From: an uncultured Bacilli bacterium
Lineage (GTDB): Bacteria > Bacillota_I > Bacilli_A > RFN20 > CAG-826
Assembly (NCBI GenBank): GCA_944369075.1
Contig: CALVXK010000004.1
Coordinates: forward strand, 73,078 to 115,617
DNA length: 42,540 nt
Direction of reading: 5' to 3'
Part shown: positions 33,819-42,284 of the stretch, piece by piece
Numbering within the stretch: the stretch's first letter is position 1
Layout of the letters: each line of letters opens with the position of its first letter
Notes under the pieces: generated by a model
The model's input: only the letters and a program-made list of their open reading frames with translations
What the model was told of the DNA's origin: nothing
The model's database searches: none
Position numbers and translations under genes: made by a program

Positions 33819-34268
33819 TTAAAGAATAGTTACAGTTCCATCTTCTTTAACTTCTAAAGTATCCCCTGTTTTAACTGTATTTAAGAACTCTTCACCAAGT
33901 TCATCAATACAAATAACTTCAGAATTTTGCCATACTTTTGCTAAAACAATTCCACTAGCTGCTAAAGAATCGATTGGCATAGAAAATAAAAATACTCTAG
34001 GATTGATATGCATATTACAAACTGTTTGGATAACTAATCCACCAGTAGTTGAACCGATAGTTATAGGTAAACAAAGAATTTTATTTGTAATATCTTTTCC
34101 GTATAAATCTTTATTATTTTGGTCAGAAACAATAACATTCTTCTTATTTAATAAAGCACTTTTTTGGAATGATGCAAGAGTATTAAAACCTTCATGAGAT
34201 ACGACCGCTTCTCCTTTAAAGTTACCTTTAGCAATTACTCTACCTTTAAAAACTTTCTTTTCACTCAT
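33819..34268 (-). CDS. Aconitase X small subunit (DUF126, swivelling domain)
   Basis: About 149 residues. It begins KVFKGRVIAKGNFKGEAVVS and has NKILCLPITIGSTTGGLVIQTV near 62-83, the DUF126 hallmark equivalent to the aconitase swivelling domain with its Ser. It pairs with the large subunit coded just upstream. Two-subunit AcnX enzymes include cis-3-hydroxy-L-proline dehydratase and archaeal mevalonate-5-phosphate dehydratase. I prefer the ATG at 34268, with AGGTGA six bases before, over the GTG at 34277 that directly follows the previous stop. Last gene of the operon. Confidence 0.85.
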   Translation of the reverse strand: MSEKKVFKGRVIAKGNFKGEAVVSHEGFNTLASFQKSALLNKKNVIVSDQNNKDLYGKDITNKILCLPITIGSTTGGLVIQTVCNMHINPRVFLFSMPIDSLAASGIVLAKVWQNSEVICIDELGEEFLNTVKTGDTLEVKEDGTVTIL

Positions 34269-34277
34269 ATCTTTCAC

Positions 34278-35567
34278 CTACTTTGTAATCAATTTTAAGA
34301 TATCTTCATCTTTAAAGTATCTTGCCATAGAATAAGTTCTAAGTTTATTAGAATTAGTCATAATAGCTTTTCCATGTACCAGTGGATTGTTTGTATACAT
34401 TAAAGGACAAATTGAAGAAATAGTAACGCCAACTCTATAAAAATCATCATACATATCTTTATTTACTTTCTTAAATTCATTAACAACTTTTGGGGCACTT
34501 GTTAAAACAACTTGGCAGTTAACTTTCTTTTTATTATTTGCTTTTAAAGAAGAAATTATATCATCATGCCATTTTCTTAATTGATATAAAGATAAATGTG
34601 GGCATCCTATAAAACAAAGTTCAGGATCAGCATCTTTATGTTTCCACATATTAGGATAGGATTTATAAACTCTTTCAAGTTCAGCATCATCAATAACGTA
34701 AGTTTTAGCACCTTCTTTAATTAATTTTTCGCCTTGATCTTTAGCTTCAGGAGTTAAATTTTCAACATGGAATAAACCAACTGCACCATTTGAAGCACTT
34801 GCTGCACCCATATCTTTAAGATAACTTTCAGTTTCATCATTGATTTCTGTTCCTAGGAATTTATCAAGTCCTTTAATATACGGAACATCTTCCATTACTT
34901 TTAATCCAATCGCAGACCCTAAGATTTGAGCTTCAGGTATTTTTGATGTTTTAACTTCGATTACCCATGTAGCTTTTCTATTTTCATCTAAAAGTAAGCC
35001 AAATTCTGGAACTAAACCTAAAATTGAACCAAATAAGTCGAGCATACCAGAGTTTCTATTACATCTAGCTCCTAAAACAGAGTTAGCAAAAACAACTGCA
35101 CTTGATTCAGCCCAAGATAAAATATCACCTTTTTTTGGTCTATTTCCACATTCTTTTAAATAACAAGTACAAGAAAAAGAATCTTTATCCGTTAAGCCTG
35201 CTTTTAAAAGTTGTTCCTCATATTCTTTTTGTTTTCCGTATAAGATTTTGTTAAAAACGATTTTTTCTAAGAAATTACATTTAACATTTTGATAATCCAA
35301 AGGTCTTGGATCCATTGTAAATCCACCCTTAGCTGTAATATTTTGATCGTTAAGTTCCTTCATTGTATCAAATAAAGGATGAAGTAAAGGAATACCAAAA
35401 GAGGTAACTAAATGTCCTTCTAAATGCGTAACAGAAACTAATCTTTTTGCATCAAAAATATCACCGAACAAGACAACGGTCTCCATTATTTTTTTAAGAG
35501 TTTCCCCTTTCTTGCCTTCTAATATCTCCTTTTGATCATCAGTTAAAGTCATTTTGTAGTCAATCAT
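34278..35567 (-). CDS. Aconitase X catalytic (large) subunit, DUF521
   Basis: About 429 residues. Family motifs include LVSVTHLEGH near 44-53, CTCYLKECGNRPKKGD near 132-147, and the WAESSAVVFANSVLGARCNRNSG stretch. Also present are GAASASNGAVGLFHVENLTPEA and FIGCPHLSLYQL near 317-328. AcnX holds an iron-sulfur cluster through conserved cysteines and dehydrates hydroxyacids. The operon partner upstream is an enoate-reductase-like flavoprotein, which suggests dehydration followed by reduction of the new double bond. The ATG at 35567 has AGGTGA just upstream; the GTG at 35576 abuts the previous stop. Substrate unknown. Confidence 0.87.
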   Translation of the reverse strand: MIDYKMTLTDDQKEILEGKKGETLKKIMETVVLFGDIFDAKRLVSVTHLEGHLVTSFGIPLLHPLFDTMKELNDQNITAKGGFTMDPRPLDYQNVKCNFLEKIVFNKILYGKQKEYEEQLLKAGLTDKDSFSCTCYLKECGNRPKKGDILSWAESSAVVFANSVLGARCNRNSGMLDLFGSILGLVPEFGLLLDENRKATWVIEVKTSKIPEAQILGSAIGLKVMEDVPYIKGLDKFLGTEINDETESYLKDMGAASASNGAVGLFHVENLTPEAKDQGEKLIKEGAKTYVIDDAELERVYKSYPNMWKHKDADPELCFIGCPHLSLYQLRKWHDDIISSLKANNKKKVNCQVVLTSAPKVVNEFKKVNKDMYDDFYRVGVTISSICPLMYTNNPLVHGKAIMTNSNKLRTYSMARYFKDEDILKLITK

Positions 35568-35576
35568 GTTTTTCAC

Positions 35577-37646
35577 CTATAATCTTAAACCTAATTCATA
35601 AGCTCCCCAAATAACATTTCTAAGGTTACCAACTTTACTAGCGTCGCCAATAACAGAAATATTATTACCCTTTTCGAATGTAGGAGCTGGTTTATAACCA
35701 ATTGAAGAAATTACACTATCATAAGAAACTGATACTCTATTTTGTTTTTCATCAATAAATACAACTTCTTTATCAGTAATTTCTACTACTTTTGCATTTA
35801 AATGAACTTCAGTTTTATGTAATTTAAAGTAATCTCTTAAATATGAAGTATTAGGGAAAGGTAATCCTCTTCCAACCATTAAATCTTGGAGAGCTTCAAT
35901 AATAACAACTTCTTTTCCTTTTAAAGATAAATCATAAGCAATTTCACATCCAGTTAAACCGCCACCAATAACGACAATCTTTTTCTTGTCTTTTAGAACG
36001 TCTTTATCTTTTAAATAAGAAACAGCTTCTAAACATCTTTCACTACCTTTAACAGGCAAAATCTTAGCAACTGCACCGCTAGCAACTACAATTTTGTCAT
36101 ATTGTACTAAATCTCTAACATCTTTAATTTCTTGATTAAATTTTATTTCAACATCAAGATTTTTCATTTGATGTTCATACCATTTAAGCAAAACTTTATC
36201 GGCTTCTTTGAAATCAAAGTTAGCTGCTTCGTTAAAAACACCACCTAGACGATTGGTTTTTTCAAAAATTGTACATTTATGGCCTCTTAAACTTGCAACT
36301 CTTGCAACTTCCATACCACCAATACCACCGCCGATAATAGCAATAGATTTAGGAGTATCAGTAGGTTTGATTTTATAAGAATCTCCTGTTCTAGTTGATG
36401 GATTAAGTGCACATCTAGACATATGGTTTAAATCTGCCATTGATTCATCATTAGGAACACCTTTATAGTGTGCCATCGCAAAACAATAGTTATGACATCT
36501 AATGCAAGGTAAAATATCTTCTTCTTTACCTTCAATAACTTTAGTTACCCAATCTGGATCTGCTAAGAATTGTCTAGCTACACCAACGGCATCGATTTTG
36601 TTTTCTTTAACAGCTTCGCTACCTGCACTAAGTTCCATTTTACCAGCACAAACAACAGGTAATTTAGTATATGGCTTGATTGCTTCAACATCTTTTAAAT
36701 TACAGTTATTTGGCATATATACTGGTGGATGTGCCCAATACCAAGCATCATATGTACCATTGTCACAATTAAGCATATCATAGCCTGCTTCTTCTAATAT
36801 TTTGACTACTCGTTTTGATTCTTCAAAATCTCTTCCGACTTCAACATAGGAATCTCCTTCTTCTGGTAAAGCGCCTGAGTCAAACCCTTTTGTTTTTGAA
36901 ACAACACTATATCTAACAGAAACAGGGAAGTCATCTCCACAAGCTTTCTTAATTGATTTACAAATTTCAACAGCGAATCTTAATCTATTTTCTAATGATC
37001 CGCCATATTCATCTTTTCTAAAGTTTGTATATTTTGTAGCAAATTGATCTAACAAATATCCTTCATGGACTGCGTGAACTTCAACACCATCTACTCCAGC
37101 ATCTTTTAATTTCTTGGCAGTTAAACCAAATGCTTCAATCATTTCATGAATTTCTTCAATAGTTAATGCTCTACACTTAACTTTATCATCCCATCTACAA
37201 GGAAGTTCGCTTGGTGAAGCGGTTAAATATTTAGCATCAATAATAGGTTTAGCAAGTGTTCCTAAAACTTTATTTTCGTGTAAAAGTTCAAGAGCTTTTG
37301 TAATTGAAAAAGATCTACCAAAGCCTGCTGTTAATTGAACAAATAACTTGGCTCCAGTTTTATGGAACTCTTCCATATATGTTTTTAAGTCTTCATACAT
37401 CTTTTCATTTTTGTAAAGCCATCTTCTTCCAATCATATCTCTAATTGGAGCGATTCCAGGAATTACTAAGCCAACATTATTTTTGGCAACTTCTAAAAAG
37501 AAATCAGCATTAATCTTGTTAAAAGATGATGGTTTCATCCAACCAAAAAGTGATGTTCCTCCCATTGGACAAAGAACAATACGGTTTTTAATCTCTAAAT
37601 TGCCAATTTTCCAAGGTGTAAAGAGGGATTTATACTCTTCCTTCAT
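35577..37646 (-). CDS. Old-yellow-enzyme-type FMN/FAD/4Fe-4S reductase (2-enoate or 2,4-dienoyl-CoA reductase family)
   Basis: 689 residues in three parts. The N-terminal FMN TIM barrel (about 1-370) opens SLFTPWKIGNLEIKNRIVLCPMGG and contains VHEGYLLDQF near 193-202 and YGGSLENRLRF at 214-224. A 4Fe-4S motif C381, C384, C388 and C412 follows. The C-terminal FAD/NAD part has IGGGIGGMEVA near 438-448 and a second GGGLTGCEIA. The VHEGYLL form, with an extra Glu compared with common dienoyl-CoA reductases, is as I recall it shared with enoate/cinnamate-reductase and bile-acid-type members. AAGGAGAT at 37653-37660 serves the ATG. First gene of the AcnX operon. Confidence 0.85.
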   Translation of the reverse strand: MKEEYKSLFTPWKIGNLEIKNRIVLCPMGGTSLFGWMKPSSFNKINADFFLEVAKNNVGLVIPGIAPIRDMIGRRWLYKNEKMYEDLKTYMEEFHKTGAKLFVQLTAGFGRSFSITKALELLHENKVLGTLAKPIIDAKYLTASPSELPCRWDDKVKCRALTIEEIHEMIEAFGLTAKKLKDAGVDGVEVHAVHEGYLLDQFATKYTNFRKDEYGGSLENRLRFAVEICKSIKKACGDDFPVSVRYSVVSKTKGFDSGALPEEGDSYVEVGRDFEESKRVVKILEEAGYDMLNCDNGTYDAWYWAHPPVYMPNNCNLKDVEAIKPYTKLPVVCAGKMELSAGSEAVKENKIDAVGVARQFLADPDWVTKVIEGKEEDILPCIRCHNYCFAMAHYKGVPNDESMADLNHMSRCALNPSTRTGDSYKIKPTDTPKSIAIIGGGIGGMEVARVASLRGHKCTIFEKTNRLGGVFNEAANFDFKEADKVLLKWYEHQMKNLDVEIKFNQEIKDVRDLVQYDKIVVASGAVAKILPVKGSERCLEAVSYLKDKDVLKDKKKIVVIGGGLTGCEIAYDLSLKGKEVVIIEALQDLMVGRGLPFPNTSYLRDYFKLHKTEVHLNAKVVEITDKEVVFIDEKQNRVSVSYDSVISSIGYKPAPTFEKGNNISVIGDASKVGNLRNVIWGAYELGLRL

Positions 37647-37663
37647 GATTTTATCTCCTTCAA

Positions 37664-37686
37664 TAATTTATAAATAAATTATAAAC
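37664..37686 (-). promoter_or_regulatory. -10 element and small palindrome just before the reductase operon
   Basis: Minus-strand TATAAT at 37683-37678 overlaps the palindrome TAATTTA-TAAA-TAAATTA (37664-37681), close upstream of the ribosome site. If used, it would start transcription downstream of the hairpin at 37711-37741. Confidence 0.3.
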
Positions 37687-37704
37687 TTCTAAACTAAATT
37701 CTAA

Positions 37705-37741
37705 AAGAAAAACTGAGTGAATTCACCGTTTCCACTCAGTT
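37705..37741 (-). terminator. Terminator-like hairpin ahead of the reductase-AcnX operon
   Basis: Nine-bp stem AACTGAGTG (37711-37719) / CACTCAGTT (37733-37741), 13-base loop, followed on the minus strand by TTTCTTTTA. It either ends the metG-rlmD transcript, or, since a promoter-like region and a palindrome lie upstream at 37796-37840, acts as a leader attenuator. Confidence 0.6.
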
Positions 37742-37795
37742 GATAAAGGAGAAAATCAAGCAGTTTTGTATAAAAGCTTAATTATTATGACATAA

Positions 37796-37813
37796 TGTTA
37801 GCATAGACTAACA
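37796..37813. promoter_or_regulatory. Candidate operator palindrome upstream of the reductase operon
   Basis: TGTTAG-CATAGA-CTAACA is a 6-bp inverted repeat with a 6-base centre, size and shape of a dimeric repressor site. On the minus strand TTGTAA, 17 bases and TAACAT overlap it, so it would cover a promoter. Confidence 0.35.
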
Positions 37814-37878
37814 ACGTTTACAACTGTAATGATAATTTATTTTTATAAATTAAAAATTAAAATGCAGGAATAAAAATT

Positions 37879-39267
37879 TTACCTAAAAATTTTCTTAGTA
37901 TTTGCTTCTGATAATGAGGCAACAGTTTCCACGTGGAATGTTCTAGGGAACATATCTACAAAATCTATTGAATCAATATTGTAATTTTTAGTAAGGTAAG
38001 TTAAATCTCTAGCAAGTGTACCTACATCACAAGAAACATATACGATTCTTTTTGGATGAGAATTCATTATTTGCTTAATCAAACTTAAATCTAAGCCTTT
38101 TCTTGGAGGATCTAAAAATATAACATCATAAGCTTTTTTAAGCAAAACATCTTTAGCATCTCCAACCATAAAAGATATATTCTCAATATTATTTAACTTA
38201 GCATTTTCTTTAGCATCAATAATAGCTTCTTTAACTATTTCTATACCTTGTACTTTTTTTGCATATTTTGCTGCAATTAAGCCTATAGTTCCAATTCCAC
38301 AATATAAATCAAGAACATCGTCTTCTTTAGTTAACATTGCTTTTTGAATTGCTAAAGAATAAAGTTTTTCACATTGATCATGATTAACTTGATAAAAAGA
38401 TTTAGAAGAAATTTTAAATTTAACTCCTAAAAGATAGTCATAAATATATCCTTTACCATAAGCAACTTCTTCTTTTTCACCCAAAATAACATTGGTTTTT
38501 CTTAAATTATAATTATAAATAACAGTCGTAATTTCTGGATGAAGCTTAACAAGTTCATTTACAAAATTTTTCTTATTCTTAAAATTAACTTCATTAACAA
38601 TTAAAACAACCATTATTTCTTTAGAAGCTTTACCAACTCTTATTAAAACGTGTCTTAATACACCTTTTTCTAAGTCTTCATCGTAGGCCTTAATTTTCAT
38701 ATCTAGCATTAAATCTTTAATGCTAGATAATATAGAAACATGTTCTTTAGAAGAAATAATACATTCCTTAATTGGAACTATATCGTGTGATTTATATTTA
38801 TATAACCCATAGACTAAACGATGTTGTTTATCATATCCAAAAGGTATTTGTATTTTATTTCTATAATAAGTTGGTTCGTCCATTCCAATTATCTTAGGAT
38901 TTAAAGATTTAAAATTAACTTTTCCTATTGTTTTTAATGTATTAATAGCAAGATTTTTCTTAATCTCTAATTCTTTTTGATAATCTAAATTTTGAAAAGA
39001 ACATCCTCCACAAGAAGTTGCACATTTACATAATGGATTAATTCTATAAGGTGAGAAAGTAATAAGTTTAGTAATTTTTCCTATATCATAATCTTTTTTA
39101 CGATATAAAATTTCAACTTCTGCTTCTTCATCGATTAAAAGAGATGGAACAAAAATTACACGGTTTAAATATTTAGCTAAACCTTGTCCATCAAAAGTAA
39201 AATCCACACATTTTACTTTTATCTTATCTCCTCTTTTAAAACTTAGTTCTTTTAAATTATTTTTCAT
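37879..39267 (-). CDS. rlmD: 23S rRNA (uracil-5-)-methyltransferase RlmD/RlmCD family
   Basis: SAM-dependent m5U methyltransferase of the TrmA/RlmD family, 462 residues. N-terminal TRAM domain (about 10-70), iron-sulfur cysteines in CKCATSCGGCSF near 79-90 plus a later Cys, then the Rossmann domain with LDLYCGIGTIGL near 317-328, FLDPPRKGLD near 387-396 and the catalytic YVSCDVGTLARDL near 412-424. In Bacillota one enzyme often modifies both U747 and U1939 (RlmCD). The start overlaps the metG stop in a TAATG junction. Confidence 0.9.
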   Translation of the reverse strand: MKNNLKELSFKRGDKIKVKCVDFTFDGQGLAKYLNRVIFVPSLLIDEEAEVEILYRKKDYDIGKITKLITFSPYRINPLCKCATSCGGCSFQNLDYQKELEIKKNLAINTLKTIGKVNFKSLNPKIIGMDEPTYYRNKIQIPFGYDKQHRLVYGLYKYKSHDIVPIKECIISSKEHVSILSSIKDLMLDMKIKAYDEDLEKGVLRHVLIRVGKASKEIMVVLIVNEVNFKNKKNFVNELVKLHPEITTVIYNYNLRKTNVILGEKEEVAYGKGYIYDYLLGVKFKISSKSFYQVNHDQCEKLYSLAIQKAMLTKEDDVLDLYCGIGTIGLIAAKYAKKVQGIEIVKEAIIDAKENAKLNNIENISFMVGDAKDVLLKKAYDVIFLDPPRKGLDLSLIKQIMNSHPKRIVYVSCDVGTLARDLTYLTKNYNIDSIDFVDMFPRTFHVETVASLSEANTKKIFR

Positions 39268-40865
39268 TATTTAGAACTCATTAATGATTTTACGTATTCA
39301 ACTTCTTTATTTACATCAAGTCTAGGGAATAAAATTTCGCCCTTTTCTACTTTCTTGTTATCTAAAAGACGTTCATTATAAATATTATCAAAATCAGCTT
39401 CTTCTAAAGTAATTCCAAGTTGTTTATAAACTTCTTTTGATTTATTTACTAAAACAGGTTCAAGTAGTTTTGTCGAAACAAAAATTACTCTACATAGGTG
39501 AGCCATAACAGACTCTAAATTCTCTTTCTTTGTTTCATCTTTTGCTAAAACCCAAGGAAGAGTTTCTTCAATATATTTATTTGCTCTATAAATTAGATTC
39601 ATTACGTCCATATATCCTTCAGTAATTTTTAAATCATCCAATTCATCAATAAATTTCTTAATAGTTAAATCAATTAAAGAATCTACTTCATTATCTTCTT
39701 TATTTATATTCTTTTTATAAGTAGGAATAACTCCACCAAAATATTTGATAACCATCGAAATTGATCTAGAAACTAAATTACCGTATGAATTAACTAAATC
39801 CATATTTATACGATCAATAAATTGTTCAGGAGTAAATTGTCCATTACTACCAAAAACAATTTCTCTAACTAAATAATAACGAAGTGCATCAACGCCATAT
39901 TTTTCAATTAATGGGTAAGGTGAAACGACATTTCCTTTTGATTTAGACATTTTTCCGTCTTTCATCATAAGTAAACCATGAACAAATACTCTATCTGGTA
40001 GTCTAAGTCCCATTGATAATAAAAATTCTGGCCAATAAATAGTATGGAATCTAGTAATATCAGCTCCGATAACATGAATTATTTCAGTATCTTCGTCTTC
40101 CCAGAACTTTTTAAATAATGAATCATCATCACTTAAATAGCCTAATGCACTAACATAATTAAAAAGAGCATCAACCCAAACATAAGAAACATGATTTTCA
40201 TATTCTTTAATTGGTACACCCCATTTAAAAGATGTTCTAGAAACACATAAATCACTAAGCCCAGGATTAATGAAATTATTTAACATTTCAGTTTTCCTAC
40301 CTTCAGGAGTTATAGATTTATCTTTATCAAAGAACTTTTTCATTAAATCTGGAAGATATTTTTGTGTCTTAAAGAATAAACAAGTTTCTTCTTGTTTTTC
40401 TACTGGTCTACCACAATCAGGACAAAGGTGTTCTTCTCCTACTTGAGCATCGCTCCGGAAAGATTCACAAGGAACGCAGTACCAGCCTTTATAAGATCCT
40501 AAATAAACATCATCATTTTGGATCATATGAGAAAAAACATGTTGAATAACGTTAATATGTTTTGGATCAGTTGTTCTAATGAAAGTATCATTAGAAATTT
40601 CCATTACTTTCCAAAGGTCTTTAAATTTAGCAACTATTCCATCAACATATTCTTTAGGTGTGAGATTAGCAGCTTTAGCATTCTTTTCAATTTTTAATCC
40701 GTGTTCATCGGTACCGGTAACAAAATAAGTTTCGAAATGTCTCATTCGTTTATAACGTGCAAAAACATCACATAATGTGGTGCAATAAGCGTGCCCAATA
40801 TGAGCATTACCGCTTGGATAATAAATAGGTGTTGTAATATAAAATCTTTTCTTTGTACTTGCCAT
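39267..40865 (-). CDS. metG: Methionine--tRNA ligase
   Basis: Charges tRNA-Met. The class I signature HIGH is at residues 21-24 (GNAHIGHAY), a zinc knuckle CVPC...CPDC occurs near 128-147, and KMSKS is near 300 (DGKMSKSKGN). At 532 residues it ends after the anticodon-binding helical domain and has no C-terminal EMAP/Trbp111-type tRNA-binding domain, so it is the short form. AAGGAA precedes the ATG. Followed by rlmD with one-base overlap. Confidence 0.97.
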   Translation of the reverse strand: MASTKKRFYITTPIYYPSGNAHIGHAYCTTLCDVFARYKRMRHFETYFVTGTDEHGLKIEKNAKAANLTPKEYVDGIVAKFKDLWKVMEISNDTFIRTTDPKHINVIQHVFSHMIQNDDVYLGSYKGWYCVPCESFRSDAQVGEEHLCPDCGRPVEKQEETCLFFKTQKYLPDLMKKFFDKDKSITPEGRKTEMLNNFINPGLSDLCVSRTSFKWGVPIKEYENHVSYVWVDALFNYVSALGYLSDDDSLFKKFWEDEDTEIIHVIGADITRFHTIYWPEFLLSMGLRLPDRVFVHGLLMMKDGKMSKSKGNVVSPYPLIEKYGVDALRYYLVREIVFGSNGQFTPEQFIDRINMDLVNSYGNLVSRSISMVIKYFGGVIPTYKKNINKEDNEVDSLIDLTIKKFIDELDDLKITEGYMDVMNLIYRANKYIEETLPWVLAKDETKKENLESVMAHLCRVIFVSTKLLEPVLVNKSKEVYKQLGITLEEADFDNIYNERLLDNKKVEKGEILFPRLDVNKEVEYVKSLMSSK

Positions 40866-40931
40866 AATAATTCCTTCATTTCAAAACTTAAAATATCATA
40901 CCATTTTATACATTTAAATAATATTGAAATT

Positions 40932-40967
40932 ATAAAAAAGAGTTACATCTTTTATTAAGAAGTAACC
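40932..40967 (-). terminator. Terminator after rpmE
   Basis: Minus strand: GTTAC-TTCTT...AAAGA-T-GTAAC hairpin (40966-40942) followed by CTCTTTTTTAT. It separates rpmE from metG. Confidence 0.65.
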
Positions 40968-40990
40968 CATAATTAATAATTGATTTTTTA

Positions 40991-41206
40991 TTATTTATTA
41001 TCTTTTTTAAGACCGTATTTTCTATTGAATTTATCAACTCTACCATCAGCTTGTGTAAATCTTTGTTTACCAGTATAAAATGGGTGGCAATTTGAACAAA
41101 CATCAACTTTAATTTCAGATAATGTTGATTCGGTTTCGAATGTTGCTCCGCAAGAGACACAAGTTACAGTACATTTTTTATACTTTGGATGAATTCCTTC
41201 TTTCAT
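40991..41206 (-). CDS. rpmE: 50S ribosomal protein L31 (zinc-binding type A)
   Basis: 71 residues, starting [16 protein letters not shown] as L31 does. Zinc cysteines are visible in CVSC and [14 protein letters not shown]; the HPFYTGKQ and [10 protein letters not shown] motifs are diagnostic. It has the C+ (zinc) form rather than the zinc-free paralogue. A strong AAGGAG site precedes the ATG. Confidence 0.97.
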   Translation of the reverse strand: MKEGIHPKYKKCTVTCVSCGATFETESTLSEIKVDVCSNCHPFYTGKQRFTQADGRVDKFNRKYGLKKDNK

Positions 41207-41324
41207 AATCTTTACTCCTTCCGCCTTGAATTACTTTCTAATTTATTTTCACTCAAAGAAAGCATGTGCACGAATTATATAACATAAAGAAGATTAAAAG
41301 CAAGAAAAAATAGCAAGAAATTCG

Positions 41325-42284
41325 TTATTTTTGATAGTAAGAAATTAATGAATCCTTCTTAGCATAAACATATAAATTATACAAACCAATTATTAAATCT
41401 AAAGGATTATCTAATTTATAATCTGATTCTAAGTTAAGAGAGAAATCATATATTTTAAATACTTCCCAAGCATCGTCTTCAATACTTATCTTAGAAAAAA
41501 CATATTGTCGATCTTTCTCTGTTCCTTTTATTCTTAAAGAAGGATAAGAAAGAGGTATATCATTATAAAATGTAGTTAATAATACAATTACATAGTAGAG
41601 TAATATTTTATAATCATTATCACGTGGAATATTATTTAAAAGAACTTTATCAATATTTTCTAGAAAAGATTCGACTTTATCTACTATTCTTATATTAGAA
41701 TTAAGAAGCTTAATTAAGGAATCATCAAAATATTTATAGTGTTCTTTAAACTTTCTTTCAAGTACGTCAGTTGAGAATAAATCAGTTTTATAAATATGAT
41801 CAAAGATTTTCTCTTTGTACATATCAAAATTAAATTTTTCACCTGCTCCTAAATAAGATAAATTTGAAACTACTATAACTTTTACTCCTCTTAAAACTAA
41901 AGAAGATACATACGATAAAAATTCATCATAATGAGATGAAGCATAACGCTCTAAATCATCTAATATAACAATATATGAACATCCTTCCTTAATCTTCAAG
42001 GCATAATCTAGAGTAGGAATATTAGCAAATGGTGAAACACTTGAAGGAATAACGTTTTCTATAACTCTATCTCTATGAACTTCCATATATAAAGAAGTGT
42101 TAATATCATCAACGTTTCTTTTTCCTAGTAATGAAACATAATAAATAGGATGTTTAGTATAATTTTTTATAAACTCATTTAATAAATGTGTTTTACCTGA
42201 TCCCCATTTTCCATCAAGTAAAATAACACTATCTTTTGACTCATCAAGAGTATTTAATACATTTAATAATTCATTTTTATTCAT
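41325..42284 (-). CDS. KAP-like P-loop NTPase
   Basis: 319 residues. Walker A DGKWGSGKTHL at 24-34 after strand SVILL, and Walker B YIVILDDLERY near 104-114; the DDLER form is typical of KAP family NTPases and relatives in the STAND/AAA+ group. It then has VIVVSNLSYLG, a sensor-like strand, and a helical C-terminal half without recognised domains. No membrane segments as in classical KAP proteins are evident. Function unknown; related proteins occur in defence and membrane-associated processes. It stands alone 118 bp upstream of rpmE. Confidence 0.7.
   Translation of the reverse strand: MNKNELLNVLNTLDESKDSVILLDGKWGSGKTHLLNEFIKNYTKHPIYYVSLLGKRNVDDINTSLYMEVHRDRVIENVIPSSVSPFANIPTLDYALKIKEGCSYIVILDDLERYASSHYDEFLSYVSSLVLRGVKVIVVSNLSYLGAGEKFNFDMYKEKIFDHIYKTDLFSTDVLERKFKEHYKYFDDSLIKLLNSNIRIVDKVESFLENIDKVLLNNIPRDNDYKILLYYVIVLLTTFYNDIPLSYPSLRIKGTEKDRQYVFSKISIEDDAWEVFKIYDFSLNLESDYKLDNPLDLIIGLYNLYVYAKKDSLISYYQK

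Noticed and set aside
12299..41628. Several CACGTG-centred sites (for example TTTCCACGTGGAATG near 37927) resembling ParB parS sites
   Set aside because: Most match parS at only about 12 of 16 positions and lie inside genes. The one near 37930 codes for the conserved FHVE stretch of RlmD. No parA/parB is in the window.
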